Source: Burkholderiales bacterium Ga0077544
Lineage (GTDB): Bacteria; Pseudomonadota; Gammaproteobacteria; Burkholderiales; Burkholderiaceae_D
NCBI GenBank assembly: GCA_001464355.1
Contig: LNEU01000016.1
Location: 1 to 64,000 of the forward strand
Reading direction: 5' to 3'
DNA length: 64,000 nt
Part shown: one piece after another, positions 1-8,918 of the stretch
Layout of the letters: each line of letters starts with the position of its first letter
Position numbering within the stretch: position 1 is the first letter of the stretch
Position numbers and translations under genes: made by a program
Notes under the pieces: generated by a model
Databases searched by the model: none
Told to the model about the DNA's origin: nothing
What the model saw: the letters and a program-made list of their open reading frames with translations, nothing else

Positions 1-49
1 CATCCACCATAATGATGTTGCCAACGCGAATTTCTTTTGCAGGTTTCAT
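1..49 (-). CDS. efp: elongation factor P, N-terminal end only (partial, truncated by window edge)
   Basis: Reverse strand from 49 reads MKPAKEIRVGNIIMVD, the conserved EF-P N-terminus; adjacent to earP. Confidence 0.8.
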   Translation of the reverse strand, partial: MKPAKEIRVGNIIMVD

Positions 50-163
50 AAAAAGTATACGTAAAAAGTAGGTTGCATAAAAATCATCTGTCGCCTGCAG
101 CCAAAGCCACGAAAGCTCACGTTTGATCGAAAAAAGAAGCTTTAAATTAGCCGCGAATTATAC

Positions 164-1354
164 CTAGTTTTTAGCGGCCTCTGACCGCAGCGAGACAGCA
201 AATTGCAACAAATTGGATGTTAAATCGCCGTTTGCCAGCATTTTTTGCTGCCAATCCGCAGATTTATGAGCAATTTTTGGCATATCAGCTTGAAATAATG
301 ACCACAGCGCCGGCCAGTCGATCTGCCCTTCCGCACCTGCTACTTCAGCGCCATTCCAGAGCAAAGAAAAGTTCGTCAAGCTGACGATGTCAGGTGAATA
401 ACGCTGCAAAAACGCGCGCAATTTTTTGTGATGCAGATTTTCATCTTGCGGATAGATATGCCAGATAAACGGCTTGCCCGCCCACTGCGCACGCACCCAC
501 GAATCCTCACCGCGTACAAAATTTAGATCGCAAGCCCACAGCAACTTGTCGTAATCCGGCTGTGCAACGAATGGAAGAACACGCACTGTTAGCGCGCCAC
601 GCGTAAATGTAGCGCCAGCTTTTGCTTCCGAACCCAGAAATGCCTGAATCGACTCAACAGCAACACCTTCCGGCACCAGGCAGGTAATGGCTTGCTCACC
701 ATTTATACAGGCGTTAAACAAAGCCGTGATTGGCGCGTGTGGATAACAGAACAAGGACACCTTGGTCGAAGCCATCTCGGCCGACGTCACACCGAACTGC
801 GCGAGAAATTCCGCCATGGCTTTTGGGTCAGACTGAAATTGCTGCCGCTGCTCTTCCAAAGAAGATTCACGCAATAAACCACCAGTTTTTTCAGTAAAAC
901 CCGGGAAGAAAAAATGCTTGGTCAAAGGCAGGCGCGGATGAGATGAGGGCAGCGTATGGCAACCCTCCACCCATTCCTCCGCAGTCAGACCCTCGAGGTT
1001 GAGCCACACCGGGCGCGGATTACATTCAGCCATTGCCGTGATATAGCCAGGCGGGATATCGCAGGCAAAGAATTCTATGACGATGTCAGCCAAATCGTTG
1101 GTCGTAAATACGCCATCCTGATCACGCCAATGGCGGATAGTCGCGCCAGAGATTTGCTGTTCTTCAACATCAGTTAACACGTCCGGGCAAATACGCTGAA
1201 AGCTGCGCAAATCATCCACCCACAAAGTGACGGCGATATTGTGCTCGCGCTGCAACTGTCTTGCGAAGCGCCAGCAAATACCGATGTCGCCGTAGTTATC
1301 GACGACACGGCAAAACAGATGCAAGGTTTTGGGAAATGTCATGCAAGTAGCCAA
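164..1354 (-). CDS. earP: EF-P arginine rhamnosyltransferase EarP (DUF2331)
   Basis: LFCRVVDNYGDIGICWRFARQL N-terminus typical of EarP; divergent neighbour of efp. Confidence 0.92.
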   Translation of the reverse strand: MATCMTFPKTLHLFCRVVDNYGDIGICWRFARQLQREHNIAVTLWVDDLRSFQRICPDVLTDVEEQQISGATIRHWRDQDGVFTTNDLADIVIEFFACDIPPGYITAMAECNPRPVWLNLEGLTAEEWVEGCHTLPSSHPRLPLTKHFFFPGFTEKTGGLLRESSLEEQRQQFQSDPKAMAEFLAQFGVTSAEMASTKVSLFCYPHAPITALFNACINGEQAITCLVPEGVAVESIQAFLGSEAKAGATFTRGALTVRVLPFVAQPDYDKLLWACDLNFVRGEDSWVRAQWAGKPFIWHIYPQDENLHHKKLRAFLQRYSPDIVSLTNFSLLWNGAEVAGAEGQIDWPALWSLFQADMPKIAHKSADWQQKMLANGDLTSNLLQFAVSLRSEAAKN

Positions 1355-1434
1355 AAATTTAATTCACGAATGATAGACGAGGATGGGATGATGGTTATCG
1401 AAAATCGCTCGGCAACCATCACTCCATCCTCGGA

Positions 1435-2988
1435 TCAATGTGCACCAGCAGCATCAGCTGGTGCACTTGATTTGCTTGGCTTGGTCATCCAGATGAATCC
1501 AATCAACAGCAAAAACAGGATTGCCGAAATCCAGAAAATATCCGTCGCCGCCAGCGTACTGGCCTGCACCGTCATCGACCTATCAATCACCGCCCATGCG
1601 CCCTGTTCGGTGAGCCCCCGCGACGTCAATGCGTCTACCGATAGCGTAAATGCCGGGTTGTGCGGGCCTGTATGTTCAGCCAGTTGCGCATGATGCAGGA
1701 TCGTACGGTTATCCCACATCGTCGATGTCACCGAAGTACCGATACCGCCAAACATGATCCTGACGAAATTCGACAACCCTGCCGCTGCAGGGATCTTGTC
1801 TGGCGACTGTCCGGACAAAATGATCGACGTCAGTGGAATAAAAAACATCGCCATCGCCGCACCTTGAATCACTGTCGGAATCATCAACGTCAACACATCC
1901 ACATCCTGTGTAAATTGCGAACGCATAAAGAACACCAGCGCAAAGATCAGGAAGGCGGTTGTAGCTACCCAGCGCGCATCAATCTTCGGCAACAGCTTGC
2001 CGACTATCGGCGACAAAATGATCGCAAAAATCCCGACTGGCGCCATCACTTTACCGGCCTCGGTCGCCGTATATCCCAATTGCGTCTGCAACCACAAAGG
2101 CAAAATCACCAGACTGCCGAAGAACAAGCCATAGGCCACAGAGATTGCAATCACGCCGCCACTAAAGTTACGCCCTTTGAACAAGGAAAGATCGACCACT
2201 GGATGTTGTTCGCCGATTTCCCAGATGATGAAGTAGATGAATGCCACCACCGCGACTGATGCCAGGATAATGATTTCACCGGAATGGAACCAGTCGAGTT
2301 CTTTGCCTTTATCCAGCATCAGTTGCAGACAACCTACCCACAATACGAGCAGCACCAATCCAACCTTGTCGATAGGCAGCTTGTAGGTTTTGGATTCACG
2401 TTCACGATAAATAGACCAGGTCGCCCACGCCGCGAAAATACCGATAGGAATATTGATGTAGAAGATCCACGGCCACGTGTAGTTATCTGATATCCAGCCG
2501 CCTAGCAACGGGCCTGCCACCGGAGCCACAAGCGTCGTCATGCCCCAGAACGCCAGTGCCATCCCGCTCTTCGCTGGTGGATAACTGGATAACAGCAAGG
2601 CTTGCGACAAGGGAATCATTGGGCCTGCCACCGCGCCTTGCAGTATCCGTGCAGCAATTAGGAGCTCGATACTCGGCGCCAGGCCACACAAACAAGAAGC
2701 CAGCACGAACAACAGGATAGACGTGATGAAAAGACGCACCTGACCAAAGCGCTGCGTCAGCCAGCCTGTCAATGGCACCGAAATCGCATTCGCCACTGCA
2801 AACGAGGTAATCACCCAGGTGCCTTGTTGCGGCGAGACGCCGAGGTCGCCAGAAATCGCCGGTATAGAGACGTTTGCAATCGATGAATCGAGTACGTTCA
2901 TGAACACCGCAAGCGACAAGGCTATCGTGCCGACAACGAGTGGCGTGCCGCTCAGTGGGGGCAACGCGGTACGAGGAGTAGCACTCAT
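1435..2988 (-). CDS. emrB: DHA2-family multidrug MFS transporter (EmrB/QacA type)
   Basis: 14-TM pattern, 'MNVLDSSIANVSIPAISGDLGVSPQQGTWVITSFAVANAISVPLTGWL' motif; follows MFP and OMF genes. Confidence 0.92.
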   Translation of the reverse strand: MSATPRTALPPLSGTPLVVGTIALSLAVFMNVLDSSIANVSIPAISGDLGVSPQQGTWVITSFAVANAISVPLTGWLTQRFGQVRLFITSILLFVLASCLCGLAPSIELLIAARILQGAVAGPMIPLSQALLLSSYPPAKSGMALAFWGMTTLVAPVAGPLLGGWISDNYTWPWIFYINIPIGIFAAWATWSIYRERESKTYKLPIDKVGLVLLVLWVGCLQLMLDKGKELDWFHSGEIIILASVAVVAFIYFIIWEIGEQHPVVDLSLFKGRNFSGGVIAISVAYGLFFGSLVILPLWLQTQLGYTATEAGKVMAPVGIFAIILSPIVGKLLPKIDARWVATTAFLIFALVFFMRSQFTQDVDVLTLMIPTVIQGAAMAMFFIPLTSIILSGQSPDKIPAAAGLSNFVRIMFGGIGTSVTSTMWDNRTILHHAQLAEHTGPHNPAFTLSVDALTSRGLTEQGAWAVIDRSMTVQASTLAATDIFWISAILFLLLIGFIWMTKPSKSSAPADAAGAH

Positions 2989-2991
2989 GAT

Positions 2992-4107
2992 TTAATGTGT
3001 ATTTTTAGCTGCTGCACTATTGCTGTTGGCGGCAATGATGGTAGCAACACGCGCCTTGGCTTCTTGACCTGCATTGTCGAACACAGCTGTTTGGTAAGCG
3101 GGCGCTGTACGTGCTGGCACAACTGATGTCAGTGACGTACCTTCAGCATGCGCGATGTCCACTTCTACCTGCATGGACAAACCCACACGCAAGGGACGAT
3201 CAGCCAGTTCTTTAGGATCGAGCTCAATCCGCACTGGAATACGTTGCACAACCTTGATCCAGTTGCCGCTTGCGTTCTGCGTGGGTAGCAAGGCAAATGC
3301 GGCGCCAGTTCCGGCTGACAAACCAACTACCTTGCCGTGATATTCAACACCGCTGCCATACAAGTCGGAATGCAAAGTAACCGGCTGGCCGATACGCATT
3401 TTGGCGACTTGCACTTCCTTGAAATTGGCATCAACCCACAAGCTCGTCAGCGGCACAATCGCCAGCAATGGCGTACCTGGTGCAACCCGTTGACCGACCT
3501 GCACTGAGCGTTTGGCGATGTAACCCGTTATCGGTGCGGGCAAGGTATTACGCGCCAAAGTCAAATAAGCGGATTGAACTTGTGCAGCTGCGCGCTGTAC
3601 GTTCGGATGATCGGCGACCGAGGTACGATCTGTCAGCACTTGATTCGAAGCGAGTTGTTCACGCGTAGCCTGCAATGCGGATTCTGCGGCTTGCAATGCG
3701 GTGCGTGCATGATCCAGTTCTTCCTTCGACACTGCGCCAGTTCCACTTAATTGTTCGCGACGTGCGAGATCAGACTTGGCACGCGCAACATCACTAATGC
3801 GTGCGGTGACGTTGGCATTCAAGGCACCATTATTGACAAACAGTGTGCGCACTTCAAGTACAGTTTGCGCGAGTTGCGCTTCTGCCTGATCAAGCGCGAC
3901 TTTGGCGTCGCTGTGATCTAGTTCGATCAATGGCTTACCGGCTTGCACCAGTTCTGTGTCATCAACATGGATTGCAATCACAGTGCCGCTGACTTGCGGC
4001 GTGACTTGCACGACATTGCCTGCGACATACGCATCATCGGTATCTTCAAAATGACGCGCGTAGATTGCCCACCAGACGCCGTATGCAATCAGCAAGAGCG
4101 CCAGCAA
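2992..4107 (-). CDS. emrA: HlyD/EmrA-family membrane fusion protein; true N-terminus probably upstream of the listed TTG
   Basis: 'DTDDAYVAGNVVQVTPQVSGTVIAIHVDDTELVQAGKPL' biotinyl-lipoyl-like HlyD motif; sits between OMF and MFS genes. Confidence 0.88.
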   Translation of the reverse strand: MLALLLIAYGVWWAIYARHFEDTDDAYVAGNVVQVTPQVSGTVIAIHVDDTELVQAGKPLIELDHSDAKVALDQAEAQLAQTVLEVRTLFVNNGALNANVTARISDVARAKSDLARREQLSGTGAVSKEELDHARTALQAAESALQATREQLASNQVLTDRTSVADHPNVQRAAAQVQSAYLTLARNTLPAPITGYIAKRSVQVGQRVAPGTPLLAIVPLTSLWVDANFKEVQVAKMRIGQPVTLHSDLYGSGVEYHGKVVGLSAGTGAAFALLPTQNASGNWIKVVQRIPVRIELDPKELADRPLRVGLSMQVEVDIAHAEGTSLTSVVPARTAPAYQTAVFDNAGQEAKARVATIIAANSNSAAAKNTH

Positions 4108-4166
4108 AACGGAGACAGCAATGATGCGCTGGCGGCGTTTGCCATTATTGGCTGGAGGTGTTTCTG

Positions 4167-5666
4167 TTACTGCTGTGTTAGTCGTATTGTGGAAACGTTC
4201 AGGGGAGTAGAGTTGTCTTCTATTGCGAGGCCTTGCGACTGTGCGTCAAAACCGCCGCCCAGAGCCTTGATCAAACCTATGCGCAAATCACTGCGACGCG
4301 CCTGCAAATCAAGATCGACTCGACGTTGCGACAGCAGCGTCATCTCGGCAGCGAGAGCCGGCAACATATTGGTGGTACCTATGCGTTCGCGTTGCTGCGC
4401 CAGATCCAGATTGCCGGAGGCGGCTTGCGTTGCTTTTAGTTGCTGCTCACTTTGCAAGGTAACTGCGCGCAGCGACGTCACTTGATCAGCGACTTCGTGC
4501 AAGGCATCGTTCAATGCGCGGTTGTAGGTAGCGACCATGCTGTCGTATTCCGCAACGCGTCCCTTCAGATTCGCCCGCAAGGTGCGACCTTCCAGAATCG
4601 GCATCGTGATTGCAGGCCCCGCACCGAGTGTGCGACTGCCGCTTTGCAGCAGATTGTTCAAACCTATGCTGGAGAAACCGGCCGGATAGAACGCAGCCTT
4701 GGCAGAGCTAATGTCGCCCTGCACTGCTTCAACCTGCCAGCGCGCCACGACGATATCCGGCCTGCGTCCCAACAATTCCAAAGGCAAAGTGTCGGGCAAG
4801 GCAGTTGCGACATCGGCTGGCAAAACCGGCCGTTCGATTTGACGACCACGATCCGGGCCCTGTCCCAACAATGCAGCAAGCTGATTGCGTGTCAGCGAAA
4901 TTTGCTCCAGCAACTGTTCGTGCTCTGCACCTAGGCTTGCGACTTGTTGCCGTGTTTGCTGATTCTCGGATTTGGCATCCAGCCCTGCGTCGAGACGCAG
5001 TTGCGTCAGGTGCGCGACTCTTGCGCTGACATCTAGCTGCTGCTGATTTAAATCGAGTTGCGCATACAGTCTGGCCAGCTGAATCCAAGTACGCGCCACC
5101 GATGTCGCTATCACCAGACGTGCGTTGTATTGCTCCGCTTGTGCAGCTTTTCCTTGCGACAGTGCACTGCGTAATTCACCGGCATGCTTGCCCCAGAAAT
5201 CAAAGTCGTAGGAAAAATTCAAACGCAAGGCGTTATCCGTTTGATAGGTACCTGCATACGGCGGCGGAATAATGTAGTTCTCGCTGAAGCGCTGGTAGGT
5301 GCTGTCGAGACTGGCCGATACCGCAGGACGGCTGGCAGCATCAGCCGCATCTGTCATTGCTGTAGCGGCGGCAACACGTGCAGCAGCAATTTGCAGATTC
5401 GGATTACCGGCGATTGCTTCATCGATCAGTGATTGCAAAGGTGCGCCACCAATTGCTTGCGCCCATTTGATATCAGGCCACTGTCCATGCTGATCAGGTA
5501 GCGATTCTGTAGTCGCATATTCCGCAGGCTGACGCAGCTTACCGCTGGTTTCGATTCCTTTAAAACTCGCGCAAGCACTGAGCAACACAAATGCGCAACT
5601 CGCTGCGACTATGCCGCGGAATGAGCCTTTGCTCGATCCGGCAGAAAAGCGTAAAGAGGTTTTCAT
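4167..5666 (-). CDS. RND/EmrAB-type outer membrane factor (NodT family lipoprotein)
   Basis: OEP family repeats, lipobox-like LLSACASF, 'LPDTLPLELLGRRPDIVVARWQVEA'. Confidence 0.9.
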   Translation of the reverse strand: MKTSLRFSAGSSKGSFRGIVAASCAFVLLSACASFKGIETSGKLRQPAEYATTESLPDQHGQWPDIKWAQAIGGAPLQSLIDEAIAGNPNLQIAAARVAAATAMTDAADAASRPAVSASLDSTYQRFSENYIIPPPYAGTYQTDNALRLNFSYDFDFWGKHAGELRSALSQGKAAQAEQYNARLVIATSVARTWIQLARLYAQLDLNQQQLDVSARVAHLTQLRLDAGLDAKSENQQTRQQVASLGAEHEQLLEQISLTRNQLAALLGQGPDRGRQIERPVLPADVATALPDTLPLELLGRRPDIVVARWQVEAVQGDISSAKAAFYPAGFSSIGLNNLLQSGSRTLGAGPAITMPILEGRTLRANLKGRVAEYDSMVATYNRALNDALHEVADQVTSLRAVTLQSEQQLKATQAASGNLDLAQQRERIGTTNMLPALAAEMTLLSQRRVDLDLQARRSDLRIGLIKALGGGFDAQSQGLAIEDNSTPLNVSTIRLTQQ

Positions 5667-6154
5667 TATTCACTCCTGTTTTTCAATTCCTTGCTACTCG
5701 CTTCAGCGCCGTATAACAATTTGCGCAGCAAGGTTCTAAGCGTGTCTACTTCAGCGCCGCTGAACTCGGCGAAATTTTCATTGAGTACGCCTACATACAA
5801 GTCGGGCAGTTTGTCGGCGAGCGCTACACCCTCTTCTGTCAAACGCAGATTGATGACGCGCCTGTCATCGCCACGTGGCATGCGCTGGATCAAGCCGCGC
5901 TTTTCCAATCTGTCGACCATGCGTGTGATAGATGCCGAATCGATGTACAACTCGCGCGATAACTCGGCTGCAGTCGAGTAATTCCCCGAATTCAACATCA
6001 GCAACATGCTGCCTTGCGCGTGCGTGATGTCGTGCTGCGCCAAATCGATATCGACCGCTTTCGCCAACTTGGTACGAGCACGCGCCAGGAGGTAACCAAC
6101 GCTTTCTTCTACGCACCAAGAGCCGGATGGGAAGTTTTTTTCAAATTTATTCAT
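5666..6154 (-). CDS. MarR family transcriptional regulator
   Basis: wHTH 'ELSRELYIDSASITRMVDRLEKRGLIQRMPRGDDRRVINLRLTEEG'. Confidence 0.9.
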   Translation of the reverse strand: MNKFEKNFPSGSWCVEESVGYLLARARTKLAKAVDIDLAQHDITHAQGSMLLMLNSGNYSTAAELSRELYIDSASITRMVDRLEKRGLIQRMPRGDDRRVINLRLTEEGVALADKLPDLYVGVLNENFAEFSGAEVDTLRTLLRKLLYGAEASSKELKNRSE

Positions 6155-6186
6155 ATGTCTGCCTGATCAATGACTGATAAGTCAAT

Positions 6187-6202
6187 AACTGTCTAGGCAG
6201 TT
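6187..6202. promoter_or_regulatory. near-palindromic 16-bp operator candidate upstream of the MarR gene
   Basis: AACTGTCTAGGCAGTT, inverted repeat with one mismatched pair, ~33 bp upstream of the MarR start codon. Confidence 0.45.
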
Positions 6203-6795
6203 AATTTACCCGCGTTTTTATTTTGTGTTGCTAAGAAAACGTTAATAAACGCCAAATTCAGAAGAATTTTTCTTGGAAAATGCTGAAGTGATATCAGACT
6301 GTCATCTCGCACGACCAAGTTGTGACATCGGAACATGCTGCAAACATGAATACGAATTGGGATTTCAGCTTGGGTTTATGAAGCCTGAAGCGATTGGTTT
6401 TATTCACCGAATTTAAATCAGATCTTCAACTTGGAATTCGCTCGAAGCGCCCTACGCACCACAGATCAATCAGGTGCCAGATAATGCTCAGCGGTTAAAT
6501 TGTAGCGACGCATAAGTATAAAAACGCGACGTGCTGGATTACTTCGATACTGATTTGAAAGTGTATGCAGCGAGAATGATGATTATCGATTGCGAGAAAC
6601 CGGGCAGTCCTAGAAAAGACTCGTCGGGATTGCCGCAATATTGGGCGGAATAGAAGAAGTGGCTTAGTAATTAGCGAAGACAAACACTAGCGAGAAATTG
6701 CATCGTCTGCTTTGAAATTATCTGTAGGTGTGACGTCACGCGTTAGTGAACGTTCGCGCAGCAACTAGGCATGAGCTGCATAACGACCACAAACG

Positions 6796-6824
6796 AAAAA
6801 GCTCTGATTAATCAGAGCTTTTTT
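6796..6824 (-). terminator. rho-independent terminator downstream of the distal tRNA-Glu copy
   Basis: AAAAAGCTCTGAT-TA-ATCAGAGCTTTTT hairpin with A/T flanks. Confidence 0.75.
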
Positions 6825-6845
6825 ATACCAGACGAATCTGGAATT

Positions 6846-6921
6846 TGGCGTCCCCAAGGGGATTCGAACCCCTGTACTCACCGTGAAAGGGTGATGTCCT
6901 AGGCCTCTAGACGATGGTGAC
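6846..6921 (-). tRNA. tRNA-Glu(TTC), copy 2
   Basis: Reverse complement GTCACCATCGTCTAGAGGCCTAGGACATCACCCTTTCACGGTGAGTACAGGGGTTCGAATCCCCTTGGGGACGCCA; CTTTCAC anticodon loop, encoded CCA. Confidence 0.95.
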
Positions 6922-6992
6922 CTTTCGCAAATTCGGCAGTTGCGATAAGCGAGAGCTTAAGCACTGATCCTTTGCGTCCTAACCTTGAATAA

Positions 6993-7020
6993 AAAAAGCT
7001 CTGAGTAATCAGAGCTTTTT
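6993..7020 (-). terminator. rho-independent terminator between tRNA-Glu copies
   Basis: AAAAAGCTCTGA-GTAA-TCAGAGCTTTTT hairpin. Confidence 0.7.
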
Positions 7021-7041
7021 ATACCAGACGAATCTGGAATT

Positions 7042-7117
7042 TGGCGTCCCCAAGGGGATTCGAACCCCTGTACTCACCGTGAAAGGGTGATGTCCTAGGC
7101 CTCTAGACGATGGTGAC
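7042..7117 (-). tRNA. tRNA-Glu(TTC), copy 1
   Basis: 76-nt sequence identical to the 6846..6921 copy including CCA. Confidence 0.95.
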
Positions 7118-7157
7118 CTGATACTACTTAACTTCTACTAACTACTCTGCACTTTGC

Positions 7158-7233
<76 letters not shown>

Positions 7234-7298
7234 TCTTGCGCAGAAGCGAGATTATAGCAAAGGTTTTCTCCCTGTGTAAATCACTCTTTTGAATCTTT

Positions 7299-8683
7299 TT
7301 AAAGATAGTTTGCGATACGCGCCAGAACAACGTCACGACCAAACAATTCGACTACTGCATCGATAGATGGGGTTTGCAATTGTCCTGTGATGATTAAACG
7401 CAAAGGCATTGCCAATTGCGGCATCTTCAACTTGTGCGCAGCGAGTACTTCTTTCAGTGCAGCAGACAATGCTTCCTTGGTCCACTCCACTGTTTTCAGT
7501 TGCTCTGCATATTGCGCAAGCGCTGGCTTGATTGCATCCGTCAGGTGTTGCGTCAGCAATGCTGCATCCGGCGCAGGTTGGCGATAGAACAGCATTGCGA
7601 ATCCAGCTAATTCGTTCAGTGTAGGAGCACGCTCCTTCATTAAGGCAATAACCGCAGCTAGGTCTGGTGCATTTTCAAATTGCGCACCGCTTTGCTCCAT
7701 AATCGGACGAATCAATCCAGCAAGACGCTCATTGTGAGCTTGCTTGATGTAGTGATTATTTAACCAGAGAAGTTTTTCCAAATCAAATTGCGCTGGTGAT
7801 TTAGTCAGATGATCAAGGTCGAACCATTGCGTAAATTGTCCCATCGAGAACACTTCATCATTTCCATGACTCCAGCCTAGGCGCGCCAAATAATTTAGCA
7901 TCGCTTCTGGCAAATAACCTTCTTTCGGATAGTCGGTCACGCTGACTGCACCGTGACGCTTGGATAATTTCTCGCCATCGGTACCGAGAATCATAGGCAG
8001 ATGGCCATATAGGCTTGCAGGATATTGATCTGGCGCGGCGTGTTATTGACGTGATCATCGCCACGAATCACATGCGTGATCTTCATGTCGGAATCATCTA
8101 CAGCCACGCAGAAGTTATATGTCGGCGTGCCATCCTGACGCGCGATCACCAAATCATCCAGCTCGCGATTGGAAATCGTGATCGAACCTTTGACGACATC
8201 AACCCAAGTCACATCGCCTTCAGTCGGATTGCGGAAGCGCACAACAGGCTTGCGATCGGCGGGGATCGACGGCAAGGTTTTGCCTTCTTCCGGACGCCAT
8301 GTGCCGTCGTAGCGCGGTTTTTCGCCAGCAGCACGTTGACGTTCGCGCATTGCTTCGACTTCTTCCGGCGACGAATAGCAGTGATAAGCGGTGCCAGCGG
8401 CCAGCATTTGCGCAATGACTTCACGATACCTGTCCATCCGTTGCATTTGATAGAAAGGGCCTTCGTCGTGATGCAAACCCAGCCATTCCATCCCTTCGAT
8501 GATTGCCTGTACGGCTTCAGGTGTGGAACGTTCAAGATCGGTATCTTCAATACGCAGCACGAAGGTACCGCCGAAATGGCGTGCGTACGCCCACGAAAAA
8601 AGCGCGGTACGCGCGCCACCAACGTGGAGATAGCCGGTAGGGCTGGGAGCAAAACGGGTGCGGATAGAAGCAGGAACGGTCAT
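7299..8683 (-). pseudogene. gltX: glutamyl-tRNA synthetase, disrupted by an out-of-frame internal loss at ~8012/8013 (ORFs 7991..8737 and 7299..7994)
   Basis: N-part [30 protein letters not shown]-part [19 protein letters not shown]. Junction reads ...[17 protein letters not shown], and the second frame resumes at [10 protein letters not shown]. Confidence 0.88.
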
Positions 8684-8918
8684 GGCAAATAAAAACGGCC
8701 TTGGATTGCCAAAGCCGTCCTGTAAAAAAAACGCCATTTTACCGCGTCGCCATGCGGATGGACTAGCCCAGACTGAAACATCCGGACTGCTTCGATCAGA
8801 TAAAGCGGGGTGGCTTGTGTGTCAGCATTTAGTGACTATATATAGAACAGGACTGCGACAACCTGCGTGGCACTGCTAAAATTACGCCTTTATTACCTAA
8901 TTTATCCAGCATCACCTT

